Positions 1 through 6,933 of a DNA stretch of 11,910 bases are shown here, one piece after another; positions within the stretch are counted from its first letter, which is position 1; each line of letters starts with the position of its first letter. Below the pieces are notes generated by a model. It saw nothing but the letters and a program-made list of their open reading frames with translations. It did no database searches and was not told the origin of the DNA. Made by a program: the position numbers and the translations under genes. Source of the stretch: CAVYHX01 sp963768415 (GTDB taxonomy: Bacteria; Pseudomonadota; Gammaproteobacteria; UBA9214); NCBI GenBank assembly GCA_963768415.1, contig CAVYHX010000001.1, forward strand, positions 1-11,910, read 5' to 3'.

Positions 1-57
1 ACAGGCGAGAATCTTCATCAGCTAAAACTATCAATGATAGTTGCGGAGAACCGATAA
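1..57 (+). CDS. possible C-terminal tail of a gene entering from the left
   Basis: Reading frame 1 is open from the first base and ends in TAA at 55-57, giving about 18 residues ending in SMIVAENR. The stop sits directly before the terminator at 58-83, which is what the end of a gene looks like. The fragment is too short to recognise, and an open frame of this length can occur by chance. The other two plus frames do not stop so neatly before the terminator. Sequence to the left would settle it. Confidence 0.22.
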   Translation, partial: TGENLHQLKLSMIVAENR

Positions 58-83
58 AAAAGGCCGCATCATCGCGGCCTTTT
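58..83. terminator. bidirectional intrinsic terminator
   Basis: A GC-rich stem AAAAGGCCGC (58-67) pairs with GCGGCCTTTT (74-83) around the six-base loop ATCATC. The stem is flanked by A and T runs on its two sides, so it can terminate transcription in both directions. It lies 24 bases beyond the end of the minus-strand porin gene. It could also end a plus-strand gene that stops at position 57. Confidence 0.8.
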
Positions 84-106
84 ATTGAGCAACCACCCTG
101 GAGTAA

Positions 107-1487
107 TCAGAACTTGTAGGAGTAACTCAGATCCACAGAATTCTGGTACATCTCGATACGACCGGGAATGCCGAATGCGGTCTGTGATGATGTTACCTCT
201 TCCTCAAACGCATGCATGTAGGCAAAGTTCCACTCAGTCTTCGCATTCGGCATGAAGGTGAAACCGACAGTGGCATGCTTTTCCACCACGGCCGGGGCCA
301 GGATATTGAACAGCAACTGGTCGTCCGGAATCGGCTGGTCATTCAGCGCGAAGCCGGCACGGTATATCCACTGCTTGTTATGCGCATACTCCGCGGCCAA
401 CCGGTAGATATTGATATCCTCCCAGCCGAAGCCCATACCCTGGTCCATGCCGAGCAAACAGCTTGGACAGGGTGGATTGGGTCCTGCATTTGGAGCGGGA
501 GGAGGCACAAATACTGGGCCGGCATTGGAAATGGAGTTCACCCCTTCATACAGGATACGCTGGAAATCAAACGAGACCTTCAGCTTCGGCGTGGCCTTGA
601 AGGTCGCGCCCAGGGTGAAATTGGCAGGAATGTCGAAGTCGCCGTCCTCGGCAAACAACTCGTCATAATCATCGAGCTTGGTCATGTAGACCTTGCTGGA
701 AACCGAGGCGCCCAGGGTCACCCGCGGATGCACTTCGCCCAGCCAGCCTATCCGTGCACCGGCACCATAGGACCAGTCACTGTTGTTACCGGACAGGCCA
801 TCTGACAGCACGGTGGGGGCCGGCGCACAGGTAGGACCGGCGGTTTGCGTAAAGCACTGGAAATCACCCAGGCCACGTGCGCTGAAGCGTTGCACACCGA
901 TCAGCAGGGACACGCCAATGGAATGCCTTTCTTTGACCTTCATGGCCAGCGTCGGCGCAAAGATGGCCTGGGCCAGGTCCACTCCCAATGTGCCGGTATC
1001 CGGGGTGCCGGTACCAAAGCCTTCGGGAGCCCCGCCCAGGGCCGCAAAGGCCTCATCGTAGATATTCCGGTCATAGGTGGAGTTCATCCCCCCGTTGCCG
1101 TAATTATTGAAATCCGAACCAGAGGTTGTCCTTGAGCTGGATGTTGAAACCGATATTAGGAATCAAGAATAAATCACGGCGGCTCTTGTCATCCACATCA
1201 AACGTAACCACTGGCGCTGGCGAAGCCGAGGTCGTCAGTTGCGCCTCGCGAATCGGGCTGAAAAAGCGCAGACCGACGTCGACCCGCTTGCCGACCACCG
1301 TCATCGCGGCCGGGTTTACGGCGATGGTCGCGGTATCCTGTGGATTGGAGACCACGGCACCGGCCACGCCCATCGCCTTGGCGCCATAGCCGAGCGCGAA
1401 ATAACCGGTGGTTGCCGTCGCTGTTGATGTTATTGCCAGCCCCGCAATCAAAGACACCACCTTCAACAACCCCGGTGATCTTGTCAT
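107..1487 (-). pseudogene. FadL/OMPP1/TodX-family outer-membrane transport protein, frameshifted
   Basis: This would be a 14-stranded outer-membrane channel that takes up hydrophobic molecules such as fatty acids or hydrocarbons; the substrate cannot be told. The N-terminal half (1487 down to 1104, 127 aa) starts at an ATG preceded by GGGGAG. It has a signal peptide (LAITSTATA) and then GYFALGYGAKAMGVAGA and NPAAM, typical of the FadL N-terminal region. It stops at TAA (1104-1106). The rest continues in another frame to 107: the family motif YGNGGMN lies just after the break and the protein ends in SYSYKF, with the terminal Phe usual for outer-membrane barrels. One extra base just before the stop explains the break, and the joined length of about 459 aa fits the family. 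Cys pairs in two predicted loops (near 827-856 and 458-469, the latter CPSC) are unusual. It is either a true pseudogene or a sequencing indel. Confidence 0.85.
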
Positions 1488-1553
1488 AGTGTTTCGCTCC
1501 CCATCTGGATATGTCGTGAAATCATTTTAATCAGTGCATGTTGCCAAATAACA

Positions 1554-1618
1554 ACAACACTCATTATGACCGAGGCAACTCTGACAGTTGGTTAGGGCAT
1601 TGTCAACATGAGTGTTGT
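1554..1618. repeat. 11-base inverted repeat between the divergent porin genes
   Basis: ACAACACTCAT (1554-1564) is perfectly inverted as ATGAGTGTTGT (1608-1618), with 43 bases between the arms. A shorter TGACA (1582-1586) / TGTCA (1601-1605) pair lies inside. The arms lie in the 262-base divergent promoter region, so they may be two operator half-sites for a shared regulator or the stem of a leader structure. No convincing sigma-70 promoter was seen on either strand. Confidence 0.45.
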
Positions 1619-1749
1619 ATTTTTACAGCAGGTGCAATAGGGTACCTGACAACATTGCCGGGAGTCACAATCCAGGGCGCACAGAAAGCAGCTCCTCAAT
1701 GTTTCCATCATGACGATTTGCGAATTCGCAAACAGCCGAGGAGGCATGC

Positions 1750-3075
1750 ATGCACAATCATCACGGTATTAACCGGCGCATCCGCGCATGTAGTATTGCG
1801 GTTCTGTTGTCATTCACCGCGACCGGTGCGGGGGCAGCGGGCTTTGCACTGATCGAACAAAGTGTCAGTAGTATGGGTAACGCCTACGCCGGTTCCGGTG
1901 CGATCGCGCAAGATGCCTCCACCGTCTTCTTCAATCCGGCCAGCATGGCGCGGCTGGAAGGCAACCAGCTATCAGCCGGTCTGCACATTGTGCTGCCTAA
2001 TTCAGAGTTCCAGGGATCGGCTGCCGTCAATGACCCGCTCGCTGCATTCGGCGCTGACGGCGATCCGATTAGTGGCAGTAATGGCGGTAACGGGGGCGAA
2101 ACCGGCGTGGTGCCGCACTTTACCTACGTGCGCGCCGTCGATGAACGCTGGAAGGTCGGTGTCGGTGTCAATGTACCCTTTGGTCTTGCCACCAAGTACA
2201 AAAACGACTGGCTCGGGCGTTACAGTGCCACCGAATCCGAAATCATTACTGTCAATATCAATCCGACGGTGTCATTCAGGATCGATGAACACGCCTCGAT
2301 CGGGTTCGGCGTCAGCGCCATGTATGCCAAGCTGATACTCAAAAATGCTATTGACTTCGGCCTGCTTGGTGGCGGCGCTACCGGCACAGCCGACGGCAAG
2401 GCCGATCTCGATGTCGATGACTGGGGTTTTGGATTCAACATGGGGCTCTTGCTGGAGCCAACTGAACACACGCGCCTGAGTATTGCCTACCGCTCCAAGG
2501 TCGACGTTAAACTGGATGATGATGTAACAATCACCGGCCCGTCACCATCCCGGCAGGGAGCAAGGGCCGATGTATCCCTGCCGAATACCGTGTCGCTCGG
2601 TGCCTATCATGAGATCAATCCCCGCTGGGCGATTATGGCGGACATCACCTGGACGCAATGGAGCAAGATCGATGCGCTCGTTGCCAGATTTGATGACGGT
2701 TCATCGAATACCATCCCGCTGATGTGGGAAGACACCGTGCGCACTGCCGTTGGGGCCAGTTACAAGTATGACGATGCCTGGACCCTGCGCACCGGCCTTG
2801 CCTTTGACGAGTCACCGGTACTGAATGCAAACTTTCGTCCCGCGGCTCTCCCGGACGATGATCGCATCTGGCTGACATTCGGTGCCGGCTACAAATATTC
2901 GGACAGGCTGAGTATCGACATCGGGTACGCACACCTGTTCATTGACGACCCGCAGATCAACAGCACCGATGCGGCAAGCTCGGCAGTAGGTTTGCCGGAA
3001 GGCCTGCATCGCCTCACCGGTGAATTTGATGCGGACACCAACATTATCAGTGCACAGGCGAACTGGAAATTCTGA
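1750..3075 (+). CDS. FadL/OMPP1-family outer-membrane transport protein
   Basis: This 441-aa protein is predicted to be a FadL-type outer-membrane barrel that lets hydrophobic compounds diffuse into the periplasm. A signal peptide (about residues 1-29, ending GAGA) is followed by AGFALIEQSVSSMGNAYAG and then STVFFNPASM. These are the N-terminal plug and NPA motif of the family. The rest is rich in alternating beta-strand segments and ends in ANWKF, with the C-terminal Phe used for barrel insertion. The ATG is preceded by GAGGAGG (1738-1744), five bases upstream. An out-of-frame ATG at 1746 is ignored. Length matches FadL (about 420-450 aa). It diverges from a broken relative on the other strand, and the two are different paralogues rather than a recent duplication. 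The substrate is unknown; fatty acids are only the best-studied case. Confidence 0.9.
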   Translation: MHNHHGINRRIRACSIAVLLSFTATGAGAAGFALIEQSVSSMGNAYAGSGAIAQDASTVFFNPASMARLEGNQLSAGLHIVLPNSEFQGSAAVNDPLAAFGADGDPISGSNGGNGGETGVVPHFTYVRAVDERWKVGVGVNVPFGLATKYKNDWLGRYSATESEIITVNINPTVSFRIDEHASIGFGVSAMYAKLILKNAIDFGLLGGGATGTADGKADLDVDDWGFGFNMGLLLEPTEHTRLSIAYRSKVDVKLDDDVTITGPSPSRQGARADVSLPNTVSLGAYHEINPRWAIMADITWTQWSKIDALVARFDDGSSNTIPLMWEDTVRTAVGASYKYDDAWTLRTGLAFDESPVLNANFRPAALPDDDRIWLTFGAGYKYSDRLSIDIGYAHLFIDDPQINSTDAASSAVGLPEGLHRLTGEFDADTNIISAQANWKF

Positions 3076-3091
3076 ACGGTAATTTTTTCTC

Positions 3092-3123
3092 AAAAAAAAC
3101 CCCGGCGATTGGCCGGGGTTTTT
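3092..3123. terminator. bidirectional terminator between the convergent porin and tusA genes
   Basis: The stem AAAAACCCCGGC (3095-3106) pairs with GCCGGGGTTTTT (3112-3123) around the loop GATTG. An eight-A run on the left becomes a U run for minus-strand transcripts. It lies 16 bases after the porin stop and 28 bases after the tusA stop, so it serves both. Confidence 0.88.
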
Positions 3124-3151
3124 GAATCTGTTGCCGCATTAAATACAGGTG

Positions 3152-3385
3152 TTATCCACCCTTCTTCATCAGGAAGGTGAATTTACCACCCTCTTCCGAC
3201 GAAGCCATGAGTTCATTGCCGGTCTGCTTGGCAAAGGCTTCGAAGTCCTTGACGGAACCCGGGTCAGTTGCAATGATGCGCAGTATCTTGCCTGCTTCCA
3301 TACCATTCAGGGCTTTCTTTGCGCGTAAAATAGGCAGCGGGCAGTTCAGGCCGGTTGCATCAAGTTCATTATCAAAATCCGCCAT
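3152..3385 (-). CDS. tusA: TusA-family sulfurtransferase (sulfur carrier)
   Basis: This 77-aa cytoplasmic protein carries sulfur as a persulfide on a conserved cysteine. The TusA signature LDATGLNCPLPILRAKKAL runs through residues 8-26, with the active Cys15 in the CPxP motif. The remainder (ILRIIATDPGSVKDFEAF, then a short beta-strand tail) matches the small two-layer alpha/beta fold, and the length is normal. The ATG is preceded by AAAGGAGAG. In sulfur oxidisers TusA family proteins pass sulfur between rhodanese, DsrEFH and rDsr or sHdr systems. In other bacteria they serve tRNA thiolation and molybdenum cofactor synthesis. The sox cluster about 1.8 kb away favours a role in sulfur oxidation, but that is inference because no dsr or hdr gene is in view. 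Confidence 0.92.
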   Translation of the reverse strand: MADFDNELDATGLNCPLPILRAKKALNGMEAGKILRIIATDPGSVKDFEAFAKQTGNELMASSEEGGKFTFLMKKGG

Positions 3386-3507
3386 TGGACTCTCCTTTAA
3401 ATAATAAGTTGTTCTACTACATCAGCCCCGGCACGCGGAACCTGAATAATGATATTAGAATACCTATGAGAACTTATGATAACACGTTCCAATAGGCAAG
3501 GCCCCAT

Positions 3508-3538
3508 TTAGGGTCCGGATATTATATCCCGACCCTAA
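3508..3538. promoter_or_regulatory. 31-base inverted repeat between tusA and bepA, possible operator
   Basis: Arms TTAGGGTCCGGATA (3508-3521) and TATCCCGACCCTAA (3525-3538) are complementary except for one C-C mismatch, with only TTA between them. No T run follows, so it is not an ordinary terminator. The centre reads TATAAT on the minus strand (3520-3525), which could be a -10 box for tusA, although no good -35 was found. The site may be an operator over a divergent promoter. It may instead be a hairpin in a long tusA or bepA leader. The 214-base gap holds nothing else that was recognised. Confidence 0.45.
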
Positions 3539-3599
3539 CTGAACCGGAACGCCAAGTCCTTGTCCGATAGACAACAATCATGATTACCCGACTCTATAC

Positions 3600-5045
3600 A
3601 TGAGAATCTTTCCCCGGCTGTTGCTGTGCTTATTGATGATCCTGCGACCTGTGACCACCCTGTCACAGGGCACATTCCATGATCTGCCCGACCTGGGAGA
3701 TGCCTCCGGTAAAACCATATCCCCGCAGCAGGACCAGGCACTGGGGGCTGAATTCATGCGCCAGATCCGCCAGGAAGGCATGGTACGGGATGATCCCGAG
3801 ATTACCAGCTATCTGCAGGCCCTGGGCCAGCGGCTGGTGCTCAAGAGTGAAGATCCCGGACACAGCTTCTCATTTTTCCTGGTCGATGAACCGGACATCA
3901 ACGCCTTCGCGGGTCCAGGCGGTTATATCGGGATCAATGCCGGCCTGTTCCTTGCCGCGGAGACCGAGAGTGAACTGGCCGGCGTCATGGCGCATGAAAT
4001 CGCACATGTCACCCAACGCCACCTCGCACGCGCCTTCGGGGCCGCCGACAGGATGAGTCTGCCATCGGCCGCCGCGCTGCTTGCCGCTATCCTGATTGGC
4101 ACACAAGACAGTCAGGCAGGCGCAGCGGCGCTGACGGCCGCTTCGGCGGCCAGCATGCAGTACCAGATCAACTTCACCCGCGCCAATGAAGAAGAAGCTG
4201 ACCGGGTCGGCATACAGACACTGGCAGAGGCAGGCCTCGACCCCTTCGGAATGCCGCGGTTTTTTGAACGCCTGCAAAAAAATTCCAGGCTTTACGGTAC
4301 CCGGCCACCGGAATTCCTGAGCACACACCCGGTGACCACCAACCGTATCGCCGAGGCGGTTTCACGCGCCGAATCCTATCCGACCCTCAAGGGAGACACC
4401 GGACTGGACTTCCAGCTGCTGCGCGTCCGGTTGCGCGTCAGCATGTATAACAACCCCAAACAGGTCCTGGCGGATTTTCAGCGCTACCAGGGAAAACCGG
4501 ACAGTGCATCACCGGTCAACCGCTACGAATATGCGTTATTGTTGAACGAAGCCGGCAAGAACACGGAAGCACAGGCGATCATGCGAGAACTGCACAAAGA
4601 GGATCCTGATCGCATTAGCTACCGGCTGGCGCTCGCCGGGATTCTGGGCGCGGGCAAGGAGTACAGCAGTGCCCTGGATGTATATACCGACACGCTGCAA
4701 CTGTATCCGGGCAATGTAATCGTGCTGTTACCCTATTGCAGTACCCTGCTGGCTGCCGATCAAGCCGACAAGGCTTATTCCATCCTGAATGGCATCACTG
4801 AGCGAGCCTCGGACAACCCGGAAATCTACAAGCTCCTGGCACAGGCTGCCAGGTCGAGCGGTCACACTGTACACACCCATACTGCCATGTCGCAGTATTA
4901 CTTTCTCAGCGGTTTTACCCAACAGGCGATCGACCAGCTCAAACGTGCAGAACAACAGCCCGGCCTGAGTGACTATGAAAGCGCACGCATTGTGGCACGC
5001 ATCAAAAACCTTGAATTGCTGCTGGAAAGAAGCAAATTAGAATAG
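3600..5045 (+). CDS. bepA: M48-family periplasmic metalloprotease with TPR repeats, BepA-like
   Basis: This 481-aa protein is probably a BepA (YfgC) homologue, the zinc protease and chaperone that works with the BAM machine and LptD in outer-membrane assembly. A signal peptide covers about residues 1-22. The M48 domain has the zinc motif HEIAH (His132, Glu133, His136) and the third-ligand region NEEEAD, with Glu197 the likely ligand. STHPVTTNR follows, where His243 corresponds to the regulatory histidine of E. coli BepA. From about residue 260 to the end the protein is helical and TPR-like (NRYEYALLLNEAGKNTEAQA, then further helix pairs). E. coli BepA is 487 aa, so the length fits. The ATG at 3600 has no clear Shine-Dalgarno sequence, but it sits right before the signal peptide and no better in-frame start was seen. 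It is divergent from tusA and ends 147 bases before soxK, with no terminator seen. Confidence 0.9.
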   Translation: MRIFPRLLLCLLMILRPVTTLSQGTFHDLPDLGDASGKTISPQQDQALGAEFMRQIRQEGMVRDDPEITSYLQALGQRLVLKSEDPGHSFSFFLVDEPDINAFAGPGGYIGINAGLFLAAETESELAGVMAHEIAHVTQRHLARAFGAADRMSLPSAAALLAAILIGTQDSQAGAAALTAASAASMQYQINFTRANEEEADRVGIQTLAEAGLDPFGMPRFFERLQKNSRLYGTRPPEFLSTHPVTTNRIAEAVSRAESYPTLKGDTGLDFQLLRVRLRVSMYNNPKQVLADFQRYQGKPDSASPVNRYEYALLLNEAGKNTEAQAIMRELHKEDPDRISYRLALAGILGAGKEYSSALDVYTDTLQLYPGNVIVLLPYCSTLLAADQADKAYSILNGITERASDNPEIYKLLAQAARSSGHTVHTHTAMSQYYFLSGFTQQAIDQLKRAEQQPGLSDYESARIVARIKNLELLLERSKLE

Positions 5046-5089
5046 CGTAATTTACTAATGTTATTTGGCCTGTTAACTTTTCTATTTAC

Positions 5090-5119
5090 TTGACAGTTAT
5101 TAAGTACGGGTGCTAGCTT
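5090..5119 (+). promoter_or_regulatory. sigma-70-like promoter for the sox cluster
   Basis: A perfect -35 TTGACA (5090-5095) is followed, after 18 bases, by TAGCTT (5114-5119). That -10 is weak (three of six bases), but a TG one base upstream makes it an extended -10. A start near 5126 would leave a leader of about 65 bases before soxK. The leader contains a small inverted repeat TGCGT-AACTC-ACGCA downstream of the -10. It is the best promoter candidate for the sox genes. Confidence 0.5.
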
Positions 5120-5192
5120 TCCGTGCGTAACTCACGCAGACACATGTCAATTTTTTCCTATCACCCTGATAAATCCATTTGGAGTTGACTCG

Positions 5193-5537
5193 ATGAAGAC
5201 ACGCCTTTCCGTCAAGTTCCTGATTACCGCTCTACTTTCGCTATGGCTGGTAACCGGCTGTGCTGACCAGCAAACCAAGCAAGCGACAGCGGCGCCTGCT
5301 ACCAAGGCAAGCCCGGAAGCGACGGCGGCCATCGCCAGTGCCGGTGCTGCTATCAAGGCAGCAAAAGCAAATGACTGGATCTGGCGGGATACCGAGCAGT
5401 TCCTCACGCAAGCACAGACAGCAGCCGACAAGGGTGACAATGCCGCTGCCATCAAGCTGGCCAACAAGGCGAAGGATCAGGCTGAACTGGCTGTGAGCCA
5501 GTACAAGTATGAAAAAACACATCCGCGCGGGCTCTAG
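5193..5537 (+). CDS. soxK: SoxXA-binding protein SoxK (small lipoprotein)
   Basis: This 114-aa protein is a small envelope lipoprotein that binds the SoxXA cytochrome and stimulates its thiosulfate-oxidising activity (SAXB in Chlorobium). The signal peptide ends in a lipobox LVTGC, with the lipidated Cys at residue 23. An Ala- and Lys-rich helical domain follows. It includes NDWIWRDTEQFLTQAQTAAD and IKLANKAKDQAELAVSQY, which match the WRDT and LANKAK patterns I associate with SoxK. Charge and Ala spacing suggest two antiparallel helices. ATG 5193 follows GGAG at 5181-5184 with eight bases between. It is the first gene of the sox run, 57 bases before soxX. The identification rests on pattern and context. 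A generic helical lipoprotein of the DUF4398 type is the alternative. Confidence 0.8.
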   Translation: MKTRLSVKFLITALLSLWLVTGCADQQTKQATAAPATKASPEATAAIASAGAAIKAAKANDWIWRDTEQFLTQAQTAADKGDNAAAIKLANKAKDQAELAVSQYKYEKTHPRGL

Positions 5538-5594
5538 GCAACCGGTGACGAAATGAAAACCGCAATGGACCACTTACACCCAGGAGAACGAACG

Positions 5595-5981
5595 ATGCGG
5601 CAAACCGCGAAAAAGATTTTTATTACTGCACTTTCTCTCGCAACGATCATTGGAACTGCAGCACTGGTAACGGTCTCCCCGGTATCAGCACAGGAAGATG
5701 CACCGAGTTCAACCATAGAAAAAGGCAAAGCGGTCGCATATGACCGTAAAAAAGGTAATTGCCTGGCCTGCCATGCGATGGATGACGGCGCCCTGCCCGG
5801 CAACATCGGACCGCCGCTGGTGAGCATGAAGCTGCGCTATCCGGACATGGCAAAACTGCGCAAGCAGATCTGGGACGCCACCGCGGCCAACCCCAACTCC
5901 ATCATGCCCCCGTTTGGGCGGCACAAGATGCTCAGTGAGGAGGAAATCGACCAAATCACTGAATATGTCTATACACTGTAA
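5595..5981 (+). CDS. soxX: sulfur-oxidation c-type cytochrome SoxX
   Basis: SoxX is the small haem subunit of SoxXA, which oxidatively couples thiosulfate to the cysteine of SoxY in the periplasm. The 128-aa product has a signal peptide ending near VSA-QE (residue 32). A haem c site CLACH (Cys56, Cys59, His60) follows, then GNIGPPL, and IMPPFGRHKMLSEEEI in which Met104 is the likely sixth haem ligand. This is the SoxX arrangement and a normal length. An in-frame ATG at 5553 would add 14 residues, but ATG 5595 has AGGAG (5582-5586) eight bases upstream and starts directly with the signal peptide, so it is preferred. Its place between soxK and soxY fits the operon. Confidence 0.93.
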   Translation: MRQTAKKIFITALSLATIIGTAALVTVSPVSAQEDAPSSTIEKGKAVAYDRKKGNCLACHAMDDGALPGNIGPPLVSMKLRYPDMAKLRKQIWDATAANPNSIMPPFGRHKMLSEEEIDQITEYVYTL

Positions 5982-6027
5982 CCAGACTACAGTCGAAAAC
6001 CAGTTCAATTACTCAGGAGAAGCACCC

Positions 6028-6501
6028 GTGACTAGCATGAAACGCAGAATATTTCTTAGAGGCACACTGGCCACCGGCGCCGTGGGCATGGCGGTCAGCG
6101 CCGGCCTGCTGACGCCGCGTTCGGTCCTGGCAGCATGGCCAAAATCAGCCTTCGAAGCCAAGGACGTCAACTCCGCCCTGACCGGACTGTTCGGCAGTTC
6201 CGACCTGGCCGGCAGCGACAAGATCAAGATCAAGGCGCCGGACATCGCCGAAAACGGCGCTGTGGTACCGATCTCGGTCACTACCGATATCAGTGGCGTT
6301 GAATCCATCAGCATTATCGCCGAGAAAAATGCAGCGCCATTGTCCGCTTCCTACGACATGGGTCCCAACACCGAAGGCTATGTCTCCACCCGCATCAAAA
6401 TGGGCAAGACATCCAGTGTCATTGCAGTGGTCAAGGCCGGCGGCAAACTTTACAGCACCGGCAAGGAAGTCAAGGTAACGATCGGCGGGTGCGGCGGCTA
6501 G
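6028..6501 (+). CDS. soxY: thiosulfate oxidation carrier protein SoxY
   Basis: SoxY carries the sulfur intermediates of the Sox pathway covalently on a C-terminal cysteine and works as the SoxYZ dimer. The 157-aa product ends in the signature TIGGCGG, with carrier Cys155 on the flexible swinging arm. The N-terminus has a twin-arginine signal, KRRIFLRG followed by a hydrophobic stretch and SVLAAWP, so it is exported folded by Tat, probably together with SoxZ, which has no signal of its own. The start is taken as GTG 6028, eight bases after AGGAG (6015-6019). ATG 6037 is also possible and would remove three residues. Any start further upstream would overlap soxX. It lies 46 bases after soxX. 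Confidence 0.95.
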   Translation: MTSMKRRIFLRGTLATGAVGMAVSAGLLTPRSVLAAWPKSAFEAKDVNSALTGLFGSSDLAGSDKIKIKAPDIAENGAVVPISVTTDISGVESISIIAEKNAAPLSASYDMGPNTEGYVSTRIKMGKTSSVIAVVKAGGKLYSTGKEVKVTIGGCGG

Positions 6502-6563
6502 TCAAAACCCGGCCCGTAACGACACATTTATTCAAGCATCAGTATTATTGAAGAGGATTTATC

Positions 6564-6851
6564 ATGGCCAGCATTAAAATGCGCGCAAATATCGAAGGCG
6601 GCGTGACTACGATCAAGGCATTGATCAGCCACCCGATGGAAACCGGTGCCCGCAAGGACAAGAAAACGGGTGAAACGATACCGGCACACTTCATTCAGGA
6701 AGTAGTATGTGAACACAAGGGTGCGAAGGTAATCACTGCCAACTGGGGACCAGCCATCTCCAAGAACCCGTATCTCTCCTTCCGCTTCAAGGGTGCAGCT
6801 GCCGGCGACACGGTCAAACTGAGCTGGGTCGACAACAAGGGCAACAGCTGA
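6564..6851 (+). CDS. soxZ: thiosulfate oxidation carrier complex protein SoxZ
   Basis: SoxZ is the partner of SoxY: it forms the SoxYZ heterodimer and presents the carrier arm to SoxXA, SoxB and SoxCD. The 95-aa product has the usual length and immunoglobulin-like content. Typical segments are IKALISHPMETG near residue 20, GETIPAHFIQEVVCEH around residue 40, and NPYLSFRFKGAAAGDTVKLSW towards the end, followed by a DNKG turn. There is no signal peptide, as expected for a protein carried out by SoxY through Tat. ATG 6564 is preceded by AAGAGG (6551-6556). It lies 62 bases after soxY. Confidence 0.95.
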   Translation: MASIKMRANIEGGVTTIKALISHPMETGARKDKKTGETIPAHFIQEVVCEHKGAKVITANWGPAISKNPYLSFRFKGAAAGDTVKLSWVDNKGNS

Positions 6852-6933
6852 CTCGATGGAAGCAAACCGTCAAGTAAACGTATCCGGCAACCGGACAATA
6901 GACACCAACCAGATCTTGGAGGAGAGCCACTCA

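Noticed and set aside
212..805. Plus-strand open frame of 197 codons opposite the minus-strand porin
   Set aside because: It is the antisense of a recognisable FadL-type barrel, has no ribosome site and no recognisable domain.
5914..6027. Extension of SoxY upstream into soxX
   Set aside because: It overlaps soxX out of frame; GTG 6028 has a well-spaced AGGAG and a Tat signal follows.
6856..6933. 26-residue N-terminal extension of SoxA
   Set aside because: It would bury the signal peptide; ATG 6934 has a strong ribosome site and begins with the signal sequence.
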